A stretch of DNA of 6,303 nucleotides from Coriobacteriia bacterium (GTDB taxonomy: Bacteria > Actinomycetota > Coriobacteriia > WRKU01). Positions 1 to 5,886 of the stretch are shown in pieces. The DNA is taken from assembly GCA_009784095.1 (NCBI GenBank), contig WRDL01000086.1, positions 1 through 6,303 on the forward strand. Direction: 5' to 3'. How positions within the stretch are numbered: the first letter of the stretch is position 1; each line of letters opens with the position of its first letter. A program made the position numbers and the translations under genes. The notes under the pieces are model-generated. The model was not told where the DNA came from, searched no databases, and saw nothing but the letters and a program-made list of their open reading frames with translations.

Positions 1-2056
1 GCAGGACCGAGGTCTCGGTACTACTCACCACATAACCGCGCTGGTCGAATCGACGCTCGAGCTCATCGGCGATGCGCTGTTGGTTGAACGCACGCGCACT
101 TCCCATCGATTGGTCGAGACGCGGACTTGTGAGTCCCAACAGTCCTCCCAGCAACGGCCCGAGAAGCGATTGATCCATCTGGACAAGCACGCGCGTCGCA
201 CTGCCCTCGACCCCCATCAGCTCCGCGAGATCGTCGCGCTCGAAATACAGTGTCGGCCCTTGGAGCGAGCCGGTCACCACGCCGACCACTTGACGCTGGA
301 CCGTTTTACCGCCGATATCAAGCTCGATATAACTGCCGGGAGTCAGGTACTCCTCCTCTTTATAGAGTTCATTGTTCAAGATCACCGCTTTCTCGCCCTC
401 CTCGAACATGCGTCCTTGCATGAACTGGAAGTTCGCCACTTGCGAGTCGGCGGGAAAGCCCAAAGAGAAGTACTTCTCGTTCTTGGTCCCGTCGGGACGG
501 TTGATGATCGAGAAGCCATCCATCCAGCTCTCCACGAAATTGACTCCGTCGATCTTGAGTGCCTCAGTCTCGATCGACGATCTCGGGGCAGGGACCGAGA
601 GCATGATCTGCGCGTCGTAGCGCCACCATGACCCGATGTCGTCGACGGTCTTCATCAGAGACGAGCGCGCCGAGAATACCGCCATGACCACCCCGCATGC
701 CAGTAAGAGCGTGATGAGCGTGAGCGTGAAGCGTCCCTTGCGGGTGAACGTTGCACGAAGCGCCAGTACCGTTGGGCGACCCAGAAGGCGGATGTGGCTG
801 AGCAGACGATCGATCCAACCCTCGCCGAAGCTTGGCAGTAGCGCGTTCGCATTGAATGCGTCGACGATCGAGCGTCTCACTCCCGAGACGACCGGCACCG
901 CCGCCGCGATCAGGGGAAGGATCAGACCGATGCTGACCAGAAGTACGACCACCTCGAGCGGATAGGAGTAATCGAGTACGCGGAAGTTGAGGACATCGGC
1001 CGCGTAGTTGATGAAGAAGTAACCGAACATCATGCCGGTGGGAAGTCCGATGATGAGCGCGACGAGACCGAAACAGAACACCAGACCGAAATACATCAAC
1101 GCGATCTGGAATCGTCGCCCTCCGATCGCCTTCATGATACCGAGCTGCTTGGTGTGCTGGATCAAGATCGCGCTGACCGTGGTCACGACCAGAAAGCCGG
1201 ACAGCGCCAGCGCCATCAACGCCATACCCAAAAGCAGGTTCGAGACCGCTTTGAAGATGTCGCCGAAGAAATGCGAACCGGGATCGGGCACGCTCGTCGA
1301 GATGACGGAAATGCCGGCAGGATAGAGCGTATTGTCCTTCAGCTCGGTCGCCACCCGTGACACCTCGTTGCGTGCCAATTCAGGATCGAGGAGTACATCG
1401 ATCCGATTGAACGTCTCGGGCTCGCCGAGAAGCGCCATCGATTCGAGACAGACATAACCGGTGACCTGTCGAAAGAATCGCGTGGGAATTGCGTTGATGT
1501 CATGCACAAAACCGGCAATACGAAAGACCGCCGAACCGGTGCCGGTATCGATCTCGACGAGGTCTCCGATCTGATAGTCGAATACCGCCAAAGCGGAATA
1601 CTCGATGAGTATATCACCTTTTCGCGGGGGCCACGCGGTCGTCACCATCGGCTCGAAACGGTTGATATCCATATCGAAGGAAGAGAGCGCGATCAGCTCG
1701 AGCGATTCCCACGAGCTTGAGAGTGACTCATCGTCCGTCGCGCGTCCGTTGCTCTGATCGGTCTTTACGGATCGCAATCTCAGATAGTTGAGGCGTCTGC
1801 CTTGAGCGGCGAAGACCTCGTCATGGCGCGTGACGCGCTCGATGAGAGATTGGTCGACGCCTGAAGTCGCAAAAGTGATCGACGCTTTCTGGCTCATCGC
1901 CAGATCGCTCTCGAACTCTCTCAAGAGCACCTGGCGCGCGCCGAGGATCGCGCCGGTCGCGAAGATACCGACCGCGATGGAGAGCACCACCAGCGAGGTA
2001 CGCGGGAGGTTGCTCGCCAGATCGCGAAAGATCTTCTTATAGCGTGACGATATCAT
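1..2056 (-). CDS. FtsX-like ABC transporter permease, two-module type (C-terminus beyond window)
   Basis: An open frame of 685 codons begins at an ATG that overlaps the stop of the upstream ATPase gene (ATGA) and runs off the left edge without a stop. It encodes a large integral membrane subunit of a type VII (MacB/FtsX) ABC system. TM1 is at about residues 20-40 and is followed by a long extracytoplasmic domain (about 41-265). Three helices follow at about 270-296, 318-340 and 368-390. The stretch LGIMKAIGGRRFQI around residue 308 matches the usual FtsX-domain coupling region. A fifth helix (443-463) starts a second module whose extracytoplasmic domain occupies 464-685. The missing end should hold the last three helices. 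No clear Shine-Dalgarno precedes the ATG, so translation is probably coupled to the ATPase. The family includes exporters of lipids, peptides and antibiotics and lipoprotein-handling machines; substrate and direction are not visible. It almost certainly partners the ATPase just upstream. Confidence 0.93.
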   Translation of the reverse strand, partial: MISSRYKKIFRDLASNLPRTSLVVLSIAVGIFATGAILGARQVLLREFESDLAMSQKASITFATSGVDQSLIERVTRHDEVFAAQGRRLNYLRLRSVKTDQSNGRATDDESLSSSWESLELIALSSFDMDINRFEPMVTTAWPPRKGDILIEYSALAVFDYQIGDLVEIDTGTGSAVFRIAGFVHDINAIPTRFFRQVTGYVCLESMALLGEPETFNRIDVLLDPELARNEVSRVATELKDNTLYPAGISVISTSVPDPGSHFFGDIFKAVSNLLLGMALMALALSGFLVVTTVSAILIQHTKQLGIMKAIGGRRFQIALMYFGLVFCFGLVALIIGLPTGMMFGYFFINYAADVLNFRVLDYSYPLEVVVLLVSIGLILPLIAAAVPVVSGVRRSIVDAFNANALLPSFGEGWIDRLLSHIRLLGRPTVLALRATFTRKGRFTLTLITLLLACGVVMAVFSARSSLMKTVDDIGSWWRYDAQIMLSVPAPRSSIETEALKIDGVNFVESWMDGFSIINRPDGTKNEKYFSLGFPADSQVANFQFMQGRMFEEGEKAVILNNELYKEEEYLTPGSYIELDIGGKTVQRQVVGVVTGSLQGPTLYFERDDLAELMGVEGSATRVLVQMDQSLLGPLLGGLLGLTSPRLDQSMGSARAFNQQRIADELERRFDQRGYVVSSTETSVL

Positions 2057-2808
2057 GGCACGAGCGTGTCATCGATGATGCGTCCATCGACCACATGCAG
2101 GGTGCGTGAGACACGGGTCGCCAGATCGTTGTCGTGGGTCACCATGACGATGGTCTTGCCGGATGCGACCTGCCGTTCGAACATCGCGAAGACCTGCTCG
2201 GCGGTCTTACTATCGAGATTACCGGTCGGTTCATCGGCGACAAGCAATGGCGGATCATTGGCGAGCGAGCGCGCAATAGCGGCACGCTGCTGTTGACCAC
2301 CGGACAGCGATGCGGGTAGTTTATATGCCTGGTCGGCGAGCTCGACCTGGTCGAGCAGATCGAGCGCGATCGTGGGGCGATCCTCTCTTCGATGCACGCT
2401 GCAAAAATCCATCGGGAGCATGACGTTCTCGATCACGGTCAAGGTGGGGAGCAGCTGGAAGAATTGGAAGACGACCCCGATCGCTTTGCCGCGCCAGGTC
2501 GCCATCTGATTCTCGTTGAAGGTATGGATCGGCACCCCATCGATCCAGATCTCACCGCTGGTGAGGTGATCGAGTCCGGCGATCATATTGATCAGCGTCG
2601 TCTTGCCGCTCCCTGATTTACCGATGATCCCGACGAATTCGCCCGGATTGACCACCAAGTTGATCTTGTCGAGCGCGGTGAACGGCACCCCGCCGCTGTG
2701 GTAGGTCTTGGTGACATCGATCAGACGGATCAGCTCACGTGAAGAGGCCGGTGCAGATCGAGCTACCTGAGCGCTCGTCGTGACTGCTCTGTTCTGCTGT
2801 GGTGCCAT
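2053..2808 (-). CDS. MacB/LolD/FtsE-type ABC transporter ATP-binding protein
   Basis: A complete 251-residue nucleotide-binding subunit that should energise the FtsX-like permease encoded immediately downstream. Visible motifs are Walker A GKSGSGKTT (63-71), Q-loop Gln115 in VFQFFQLLPTLTVIENV, signature LSGGQQQR (168-175), Walker B LLVADEP with catalytic Glu193, the D-loop segment TGNLDSKT, and H-loop His225 in VTHD. The QLLPTLTVIENV and ADEPTGNLD stretches are typical of the MacB/LolD branch rather than importer ATPases. The first 25 or so residues before the core form a polar, Ala/Ser/Gln-rich extension without recognisable function. The ATG start is supported by an AAGGAG site 10 nt upstream. 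The gene sits 26 nt after the NitT/TauT-type permease gene and overlaps the next gene by 4 nt, so it is an internal cistron of the operon. The family call is firm; the substrate is unknown. Confidence 0.95.
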   Translation of the reverse strand: MAPQQNRAVTTSAQVARSAPASSRELIRLIDVTKTYHSGGVPFTALDKINLVVNPGEFVGIIGKSGSGKTTLINMIAGLDHLTSGEIWIDGVPIHTFNENQMATWRGKAIGVVFQFFQLLPTLTVIENVMLPMDFCSVHRREDRPTIALDLLDQVELADQAYKLPASLSGGQQQRAAIARSLANDPPLLVADEPTGNLDSKTAEQVFAMFERQVASGKTIVMVTHDNDLATRVSRTLHVVDGRIIDDTLVP

Positions 2809-2818
2809 ACCGGTCGAT

Positions 2819-2824
2819 CTCCTT
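2819..2824 (-). promoter_or_regulatory. Ribosome binding site of the MacB-type ATPase gene
   Basis: AAGGAG on the minus strand lies 10 nt before the ATG at 2808. It fills most of the 26-nt gap after the permease stop and supports that start. Confidence 0.8.
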
Positions 2825-2834
2825 GCCGCTTAGG

Positions 2835-3590
2835 CTATCGTTTCGTTATATGCTTCCAACGAATCACGCGATACTCGATGATATTGAGTATCTCATAGAG
2901 ACCAACACCCATCGCGCCCATGGCGATGATACCGGCGAACATGGCGACATAATCGAGTCGGCTCCACGCGTTCATGATGTAGTAACCGATCCCGGTCGAG
3001 CCGGCGATCGACTCGGATAAGAAGAGCACTGCGATCGCAGTACCGATGCTGATGCGCAGCGCCGTGAAGATGTCGGGAAGCGACGAGGGAAGCACGACGT
3101 GTCGCGCGATCTGGAGTGGGGATGCGCCCAGTGAGCGTACACTCGTGATGCTCTCGGGCGCAATCGCCTGTGCCGCACCGCGCGCGGTCACGAGCATCTG
3201 GAAGAACACAACGACCGCGATCAGGATGATCTTAGGCGCATTGCCCAGCCCGAGCAGGACCATCAGTATCGGGAGGAAGACCACCTTGGGAATAGGATAG
3301 AGCAGATAGAGCAGTGGGGCGGCGAGCACATCGGCGCGCTCACTGCGTCCGATGTAAAGACCGAGCGGTAAACCGAGGACGGTGCCGAGAACCATCGCGG
3401 CGATCACGCGCCACAGCGATATCAGGATATGGCTGAATGTATCCGGTAACGTGACGAAGAATTGTTCGATGGCATCCCATGGCAGTGGCAACGCCGGACT
3501 CTTGATGAGCCATGAGGCGAGCGCCCAGAACACAACGATGAGCGCGAAAGCGACGATATAGCCGATTATGATCCGCAGGTTGCTACGCAT
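2835..3590 (-). CDS. NitT/TauT (SsuC/TauC-type) ABC transporter permease
   Basis: A 251-residue inner-membrane permease of the binding-protein-dependent class. About six hydrophobic segments are visible, at roughly 8-29, 55-80, 88-113, 118-138, 180-197 and 215-237. The cytoplasmic EAA loop that docks on the ATPase reads SLGASPLQIARHVVLPSSLP (about 153-172), with the conserved Gly155. The segment YPIPKVVFLPILMVLLGLG is typical of nitrate/taurine/sulfonate/thiamine-precursor permeases. I prefer the ATG at 3590 because an AGGTGAG site lies 7 nt upstream. A GTG at 3602 would add four residues but has a poor ribosome site, and this GTG is itself part of the AGGTGAG motif. The gene overlaps the preceding ATPase gene by 8 nt (ATGCGTAG contains its stop). 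Substrates in this family include sulfonates, nitrate, pyrimidine precursors and riboflavin-like compounds. Nothing here selects among them, and no solute-binding protein gene is present in the window. Confidence 0.93.
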   Translation of the reverse strand: MRSNLRIIIGYIVAFALIVVFWALASWLIKSPALPLPWDAIEQFFVTLPDTFSHILISLWRVIAAMVLGTVLGLPLGLYIGRSERADVLAAPLLYLLYPIPKVVFLPILMVLLGLGNAPKIILIAVVVFFQMLVTARGAAQAIAPESITSVRSLGASPLQIARHVVLPSSLPDIFTALRISIGTAIAVLFLSESIAGSTGIGYYIMNAWSRLDYVAMFAGIIAMGAMGVGLYEILNIIEYRVIRWKHITKR

Positions 3591-4452
3591 CGACAAGCTC
3601 ACCTGCCATCATCAGCGCGATCTCGTCGTCCCCGTCCTCATACGGCTGCCCGATCTCTGCGAGCCGAGCACGTCCGTTCTCCTCGATCAGTAGTTTGCGC
3701 AGGCAGGCGCACTTCTCGTAGAACTCGGCGGTTTGACGGTACTGGCTCGAACCCATCGAGGGGTTCTTGATGATGGTACGGATGCGTCCCGGTCGCGGAG
3801 TCATCAAAAGGATCGTACGTCCTAAAAAGACCGCTTCCTCGATCGAGTGGGTCACGAGCACCTGCGCGTAGCTTTGGCGCTGCCACAACTTGAGCAGCAC
3901 ATCTTGGAGCTCCTCGCGGGTCAGTGCGTCCAATGCGGAAAGCGGTTCATCCATAAGCATGATATCGACTTCGAGTGCGAGTGCACGGGCCAACGCCAAG
4001 CGCTGCCGCATACCACCGGACAGTTCATTCGGGTAGGCTTTTGCGAACTCCTCGAGCCCAACGGTGTGCAGCGCCTCGAGCGCGGTCGCGCGCGCCTCAG
4101 CGCGAGTGGTCCCGCGCAGCGTCAATCCGAGCGCCGCATTATCGATAACCGTCTTCCACGGGAGAAGCCCGTAGTCTTGGAGGATGAGCGAGGTGTGATG
4201 GCGCGGTCCGGTGATCGATGTGCCATTGACCAGCACCTTTCCGGAATCGGGAGCGATCAGCCCCGCGATCAGACTGAGGATCGTCGTTTTCCCGCAGCCG
4301 CTTGGTCCGATGATCGCGACCGGTTCCCCCGATGCGATGGTAAACGAGATGTCGCGCAGTGCGTGCGTCTGCCGCTCGATACCCTGATAGGTGTAGTTAA
4401 CATCGTCCAGTTCGATCGCACTGGTCAGAGTATGCGGTTCGCGAGGATTCAT
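3583..4452 (-). CDS. NitT/TauT (SsuB/TauB-type) ABC transporter ATP-binding protein
   Basis: A complete 289-residue ATPase, first gene of the four-gene transporter operon, expected to drive the permease that overlaps its 3' end. Motifs are Walker A GPSGCGKTT (49-57), Q-loop Gln92 in LQDYGLLPWKTVIDN, signature LSGGMRQR (144-151), Walker B IMLMDEP with Glu169, D-loop SALD (172-175) and H-loop His202 in VTHSIEEA. The QDYGLLPW...N segment and the GMRQR signature are hallmarks of the nitrate/sulfonate/taurine branch. The chain continues about 60 residues past the usual core with an acidic tail and a Cys-X-Cys pair (248, 250); this tail is somewhat longer than a minimal SsuB/TauB. The ATG at 4452 has no Shine-Dalgarno sequence. 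A predicted -10 box ends 7 nt before it, so the mRNA may be leaderless. A palindromic operator upstream suggests repression by a TetR-like protein encoded elsewhere. Confidence 0.94.
   Translation of the reverse strand: MNPREPHTLTSAIELDDVNYTYQGIERQTHALRDISFTIASGEPVAIIGPSGCGKTTILSLIAGLIAPDSGKVLVNGTSITGPRHHTSLILQDYGLLPWKTVIDNAALGLTLRGTTRAEARATALEALHTVGLEEFAKAYPNELSGGMRQRLALARALALEVDIMLMDEPLSALDALTREELQDVLLKLWQRQSYAQVLVTHSIEEAVFLGRTILLMTPRPGRIRTIIKNPSMGSSQYRQTAEFYEKCACLRKLLIEENGRARLAEIGQPYEDGDDEIALMMAGELVDA
3598..3604 (-). promoter_or_regulatory. Ribosome binding site that decides the permease start
   Basis: AGGTGAG on the minus strand matches the core and 3' part of the consensus AAGGAGGTGATC and lies 7 nt before the ATG at 3590. 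It favours that ATG over the GTG at 3602. The site lies inside the end of the upstream ATPase gene. Confidence 0.65.
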
Positions 4453-4459
4453 GAGACCA

Positions 4460-4488
4460 AGTATGGCATAACTCGGTATTTGTGACCA
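4460..4488 (-). promoter_or_regulatory. Predicted promoter of the ABC transporter operon
   Basis: On the minus strand, TGGTCA (4488-4483, four of six matches to TTGACA) is followed after 17 nt by CATACT (4465-4460, four of six matches to TATAAT). The start codon begins 7 nt after the -10 box, so transcription would start at or next to the A of ATG. Each box alone is weak. The support comes from the ideal 17-nt spacing, the absence of a ribosome site, and the operator sitting on the -35 box. Confidence 0.5.
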
Positions 4489-4496
4489 GTTGGTCA
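4483..4496. promoter_or_regulatory. Palindromic operator, TetR/AcrR-like
   Basis: TGACCAGTTGGTCA consists of perfect 6-bp inverted arms (TGACCA/TGGTCA) around a 2-bp centre. Short GACC/GGTC palindromes of this kind are common targets of dimeric TetR/AcrR-family repressors. The site begins 30 bp upstream of the first transporter gene and covers the predicted -35 box, a position expected to block RNA polymerase. No regulator gene is present in the window, so the binding family is inferred from the motif shape only. Confidence 0.55.
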
Positions 4497-4529
4497 GTTT
4501 TAAGACAGGTGGATCAGAATCGGGGTAGC

Positions 4530-4667
4530 TGAGACCGTGGTGAGACAGTGGGGTCTTGAGACAGTGGGGTCGGTTCCTATTGTCACAATAAGGTTTGGAT
4601 AATCCAGAACCTCTTTCTTCACTCTATGTGACAAAAGGAACCGACCCTTTGTCCCACCGCCGTCTCA
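4530..4667. repeat. 138-bp REPIN/MITE-like imperfect palindromic element
   Basis: Both ends begin with TGAGAC when read inward. The innermost arms (4567-4587 and 4627-4647) are inverted repeats matching at 20 of 21 positions, with core GGTCGGTTCC...TTGTCACA. The similarity extends outward to 4530 and 4667, giving ends of about 41-42 nt with roughly 35 matches. The left end additionally carries a 16-bp tandem duplication (TGAGACAGTGGGGTC at 4541-4555 and 4557-4571). A central 39-nt spacer contains its own hairpin. Two inverted GGTTCCTTTTGTCAC-type units around a spacer resemble REP/REPIN elements mobilised by RAYT transposases, or a small MITE. No transposase is encoded here and no target duplication is obvious. 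The right end supplies the TGA stop of rsgA. Confidence 0.75.
4591..4612. repeat. Central hairpin nested in the REPIN-like element
   Basis: AGGTTTGGAT (4591-4600) pairs with ATCCAGAACCT (4602-4612), leaving one bulged G at 4607 and a minimal centre at 4601. The inner TGGAT-A-ATCCA is a perfect palindrome. Neither side carries a convincing T-run, so I do not call it an intrinsic terminator. Confidence 0.6.
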
Positions 4668-5792
4668 TCGTTTGCGCTTGTGGTACTTCCTCATATTACG
4701 CTTGTCCTTGGCGATTCGGTGGGACTGGGACCCACGTCCGTGCGGACGCGATTCACTCGCCGCACGACGTTTTTCCTCGCGCTTTTCGTCGAGCTCGTCG
4801 AGTTCTTGCCGCAATTTGGTATAGCGCTCGAAACGTTCCGGATCGATCGTTCCATCCTCCAGTGCGTCCTTGACCCCGCACTGCGGTTCACTATCATGCG
4901 TGCAGTTTGCGAATTTGCAACGCTGTGTCGCCTCGACGATCTCGGGATAGGTCAAAGCCAATCCCTCATCAGCTTGCCATAGCGCCACTCCGCGCATCCC
5001 GGGCGTGTCTATCAGGATCCCTCCCTCAGGCACGACCACGATCTCGCGCGCGACCGTGGTATGACGTCCTTTGTCATCGCTTTCCCGAACCGCTTTGGTC
5101 GCGAGAAGATCGACTCCCAGCAAGCTGTTGATGAGCGTGGATTTGCCGACCCCTGATGAGCCGATCATGGCGGCGGTCGTCTGAGGCGGGACCAAGCTGC
5201 GAAGCTGTTCGGTCCCCTCTCCGGTGACCGCACTGGTCACGATGACCGGGGTATCTCCCGCGATCGCGCTCACGATCGCAACTTCTTCTTCGGGATCATC
5301 GCTTCGATCACCCTTGGTGAGCACGATGACCGGACGCGCCCCACTTTCATGTGCGAGCACGAGCTTGCGTTCGAGTCGGGCGATGTTGATCGGCTCCTCA
5401 CCGAGCGCGGTGACCACAAAGACAACATCGACGTTGGCTAAAATGACCTGTACGCTGGTATCCTCGCCGGGATCTTTGCGGGTGAACGTTGATTTGCGGG
5501 GCAGTATCGCCTCGAATTGCGCGGTCTCATGACCTTCGGGATGGGCGAGCGCGACCCAATCACCCACCGCGGGGCGCGAGAATGGGTCGGTCTTCATCTG
5601 TTTGACCAACGTGTTCGAGGGCTCGGCGCGAAAGGTGCCGGTCTGACTGACTACCAGCGGAAGTCCGCGATCGAGACGGACCACGCGCGCGATCTCGAGA
5701 TCGTCGCGCTCAAGCTCGGCAAGTTCAGCCAGCGGATAGCTGGTATCGCCAAGCTGGGTGAAATCATAGCTATAGTGGTCGGTTTCAGTCAC
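4665..5792 (-). CDS. rsgA: Ribosome small-subunit-dependent GTPase RsgA (YjeQ/YloQ family)
   Basis: A complete GTPase of about 375 residues that checks late maturation of the 30S ribosomal subunit and is activated by it. An N-terminal OB-fold-like region (about 35-110) is followed by a circularly permuted GTPase domain with motifs in the order G4-G5-G1-G2-G3: TKGD (159-162), SAVTGEG (187-193), P-loop GSSGVGKST (211-219), GRHTT (242-246) and DTPGMR (262-267). The zinc knuckle has C292, C297, H299 and C305 (CX4CXHX5C). The tail is strongly basic (KRNMRKYHKRKR) and could contact rRNA. G4 has Thr in place of the usual Asn of NKxD. I prefer the GTG at 5792, because an extended -10 box ends 7 nt before it and no ribosome site exists; a GTG at 5801 would add three residues but overlaps that box. 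The stop codon lies inside the adjacent palindromic element. Family assignment is very secure. Confidence 0.96.
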   Translation of the reverse strand: MTETDHYSYDFTQLGDTSYPLAELAELERDDLEIARVVRLDRGLPLVVSQTGTFRAEPSNTLVKQMKTDPFSRPAVGDWVALAHPEGHETAQFEAILPRKSTFTRKDPGEDTSVQVILANVDVVFVVTALGEEPINIARLERKLVLAHESGARPVIVLTKGDRSDDPEEEVAIVSAIAGDTPVIVTSAVTGEGTEQLRSLVPPQTTAAMIGSSGVGKSTLINSLLGVDLLATKAVRESDDKGRHTTVAREIVVVPEGGILIDTPGMRGVALWQADEGLALTYPEIVEATQRCKFANCTHDSEPQCGVKDALEDGTIDPERFERYTKLRQELDELDEKREEKRRAASESRPHGRGSQSHRIAKDKRNMRKYHKRKR

Positions 5793-5799
5793 GTACACC

Positions 5800-5808
5800 A
5801 CTATACCA
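5800..5808 (-). promoter_or_regulatory. Extended -10 promoter of rsgA
   Basis: TGGTATAGT on the minus strand fits the extended -10 pattern TGnTATAAT with one difference. It lies just past the upstream terminator and 7 nt before the GTG at 5792, so a leaderless rsgA transcript is likely. No good -35 box is seen at 17 nt upstream, which is tolerated by extended -10 promoters. Confidence 0.55.
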
Positions 5809-5817
5809 CCGGTGCAT

Positions 5818-5865
5818 AAAAGAAGGCCCCCTGATGAAACTCGGACGGTTTCAAGGAGGGCCTTT
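5818..5865 (-). terminator. Rho-independent terminator after the amidase gene
   Basis: On the minus strand, AAGGCCCTCCTTGAAAC (5864-5848) pairs with GTTTCATCAGGGGGCCTT (5840-5823) across a 7-nt loop, with a small internal irregularity. It is followed by CTTTT. It begins about 20 nt after the stop at 5887 and separates the amidase gene from rsgA. Confidence 0.88.
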
Positions 5866-5886
5866 CATGTAGCGATCGAAAGCGAA

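Noticed and set aside
80..631. 183-codon open frame on the plus strand
   Set aside because: It lies opposite the FtsX-like permease, whose frame shows clear membrane helices and family motifs. The plus-strand product is low-complexity, rich in His/Arg/Leu, and matches nothing recognisable.
3591..3602. GTG start for the permease at 3602
   Set aside because: The only good ribosome site (AGGTGAG) is placed for the ATG at 3590 and includes this GTG.
3847..4485. 212-codon open frame on the plus strand
   Set aside because: It is antisense to the NitT/TauT-type ATPase, which carries all ABC motifs. It also runs across the operon promoter, and it is explained by the codon bias of the true gene.
4591..4612. 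Central hairpin as an intrinsic terminator for rsgA
   Set aside because: No T-run of useful length follows on the minus strand, and the structure fits better as the centre of the palindromic element.
4530..4667. CRISPR array
   Set aside because: The repeats are inverted or directly adjacent, without regular unique spacers, and no cas gene is nearby.
5307..5318. TKGD in place of NKxD in RsgA as a sign of a defective GTPase
   Set aside because: Thr at this position is a tolerated variant in RsgA-type GTPases. All other G motifs and the zinc knuckle are intact.
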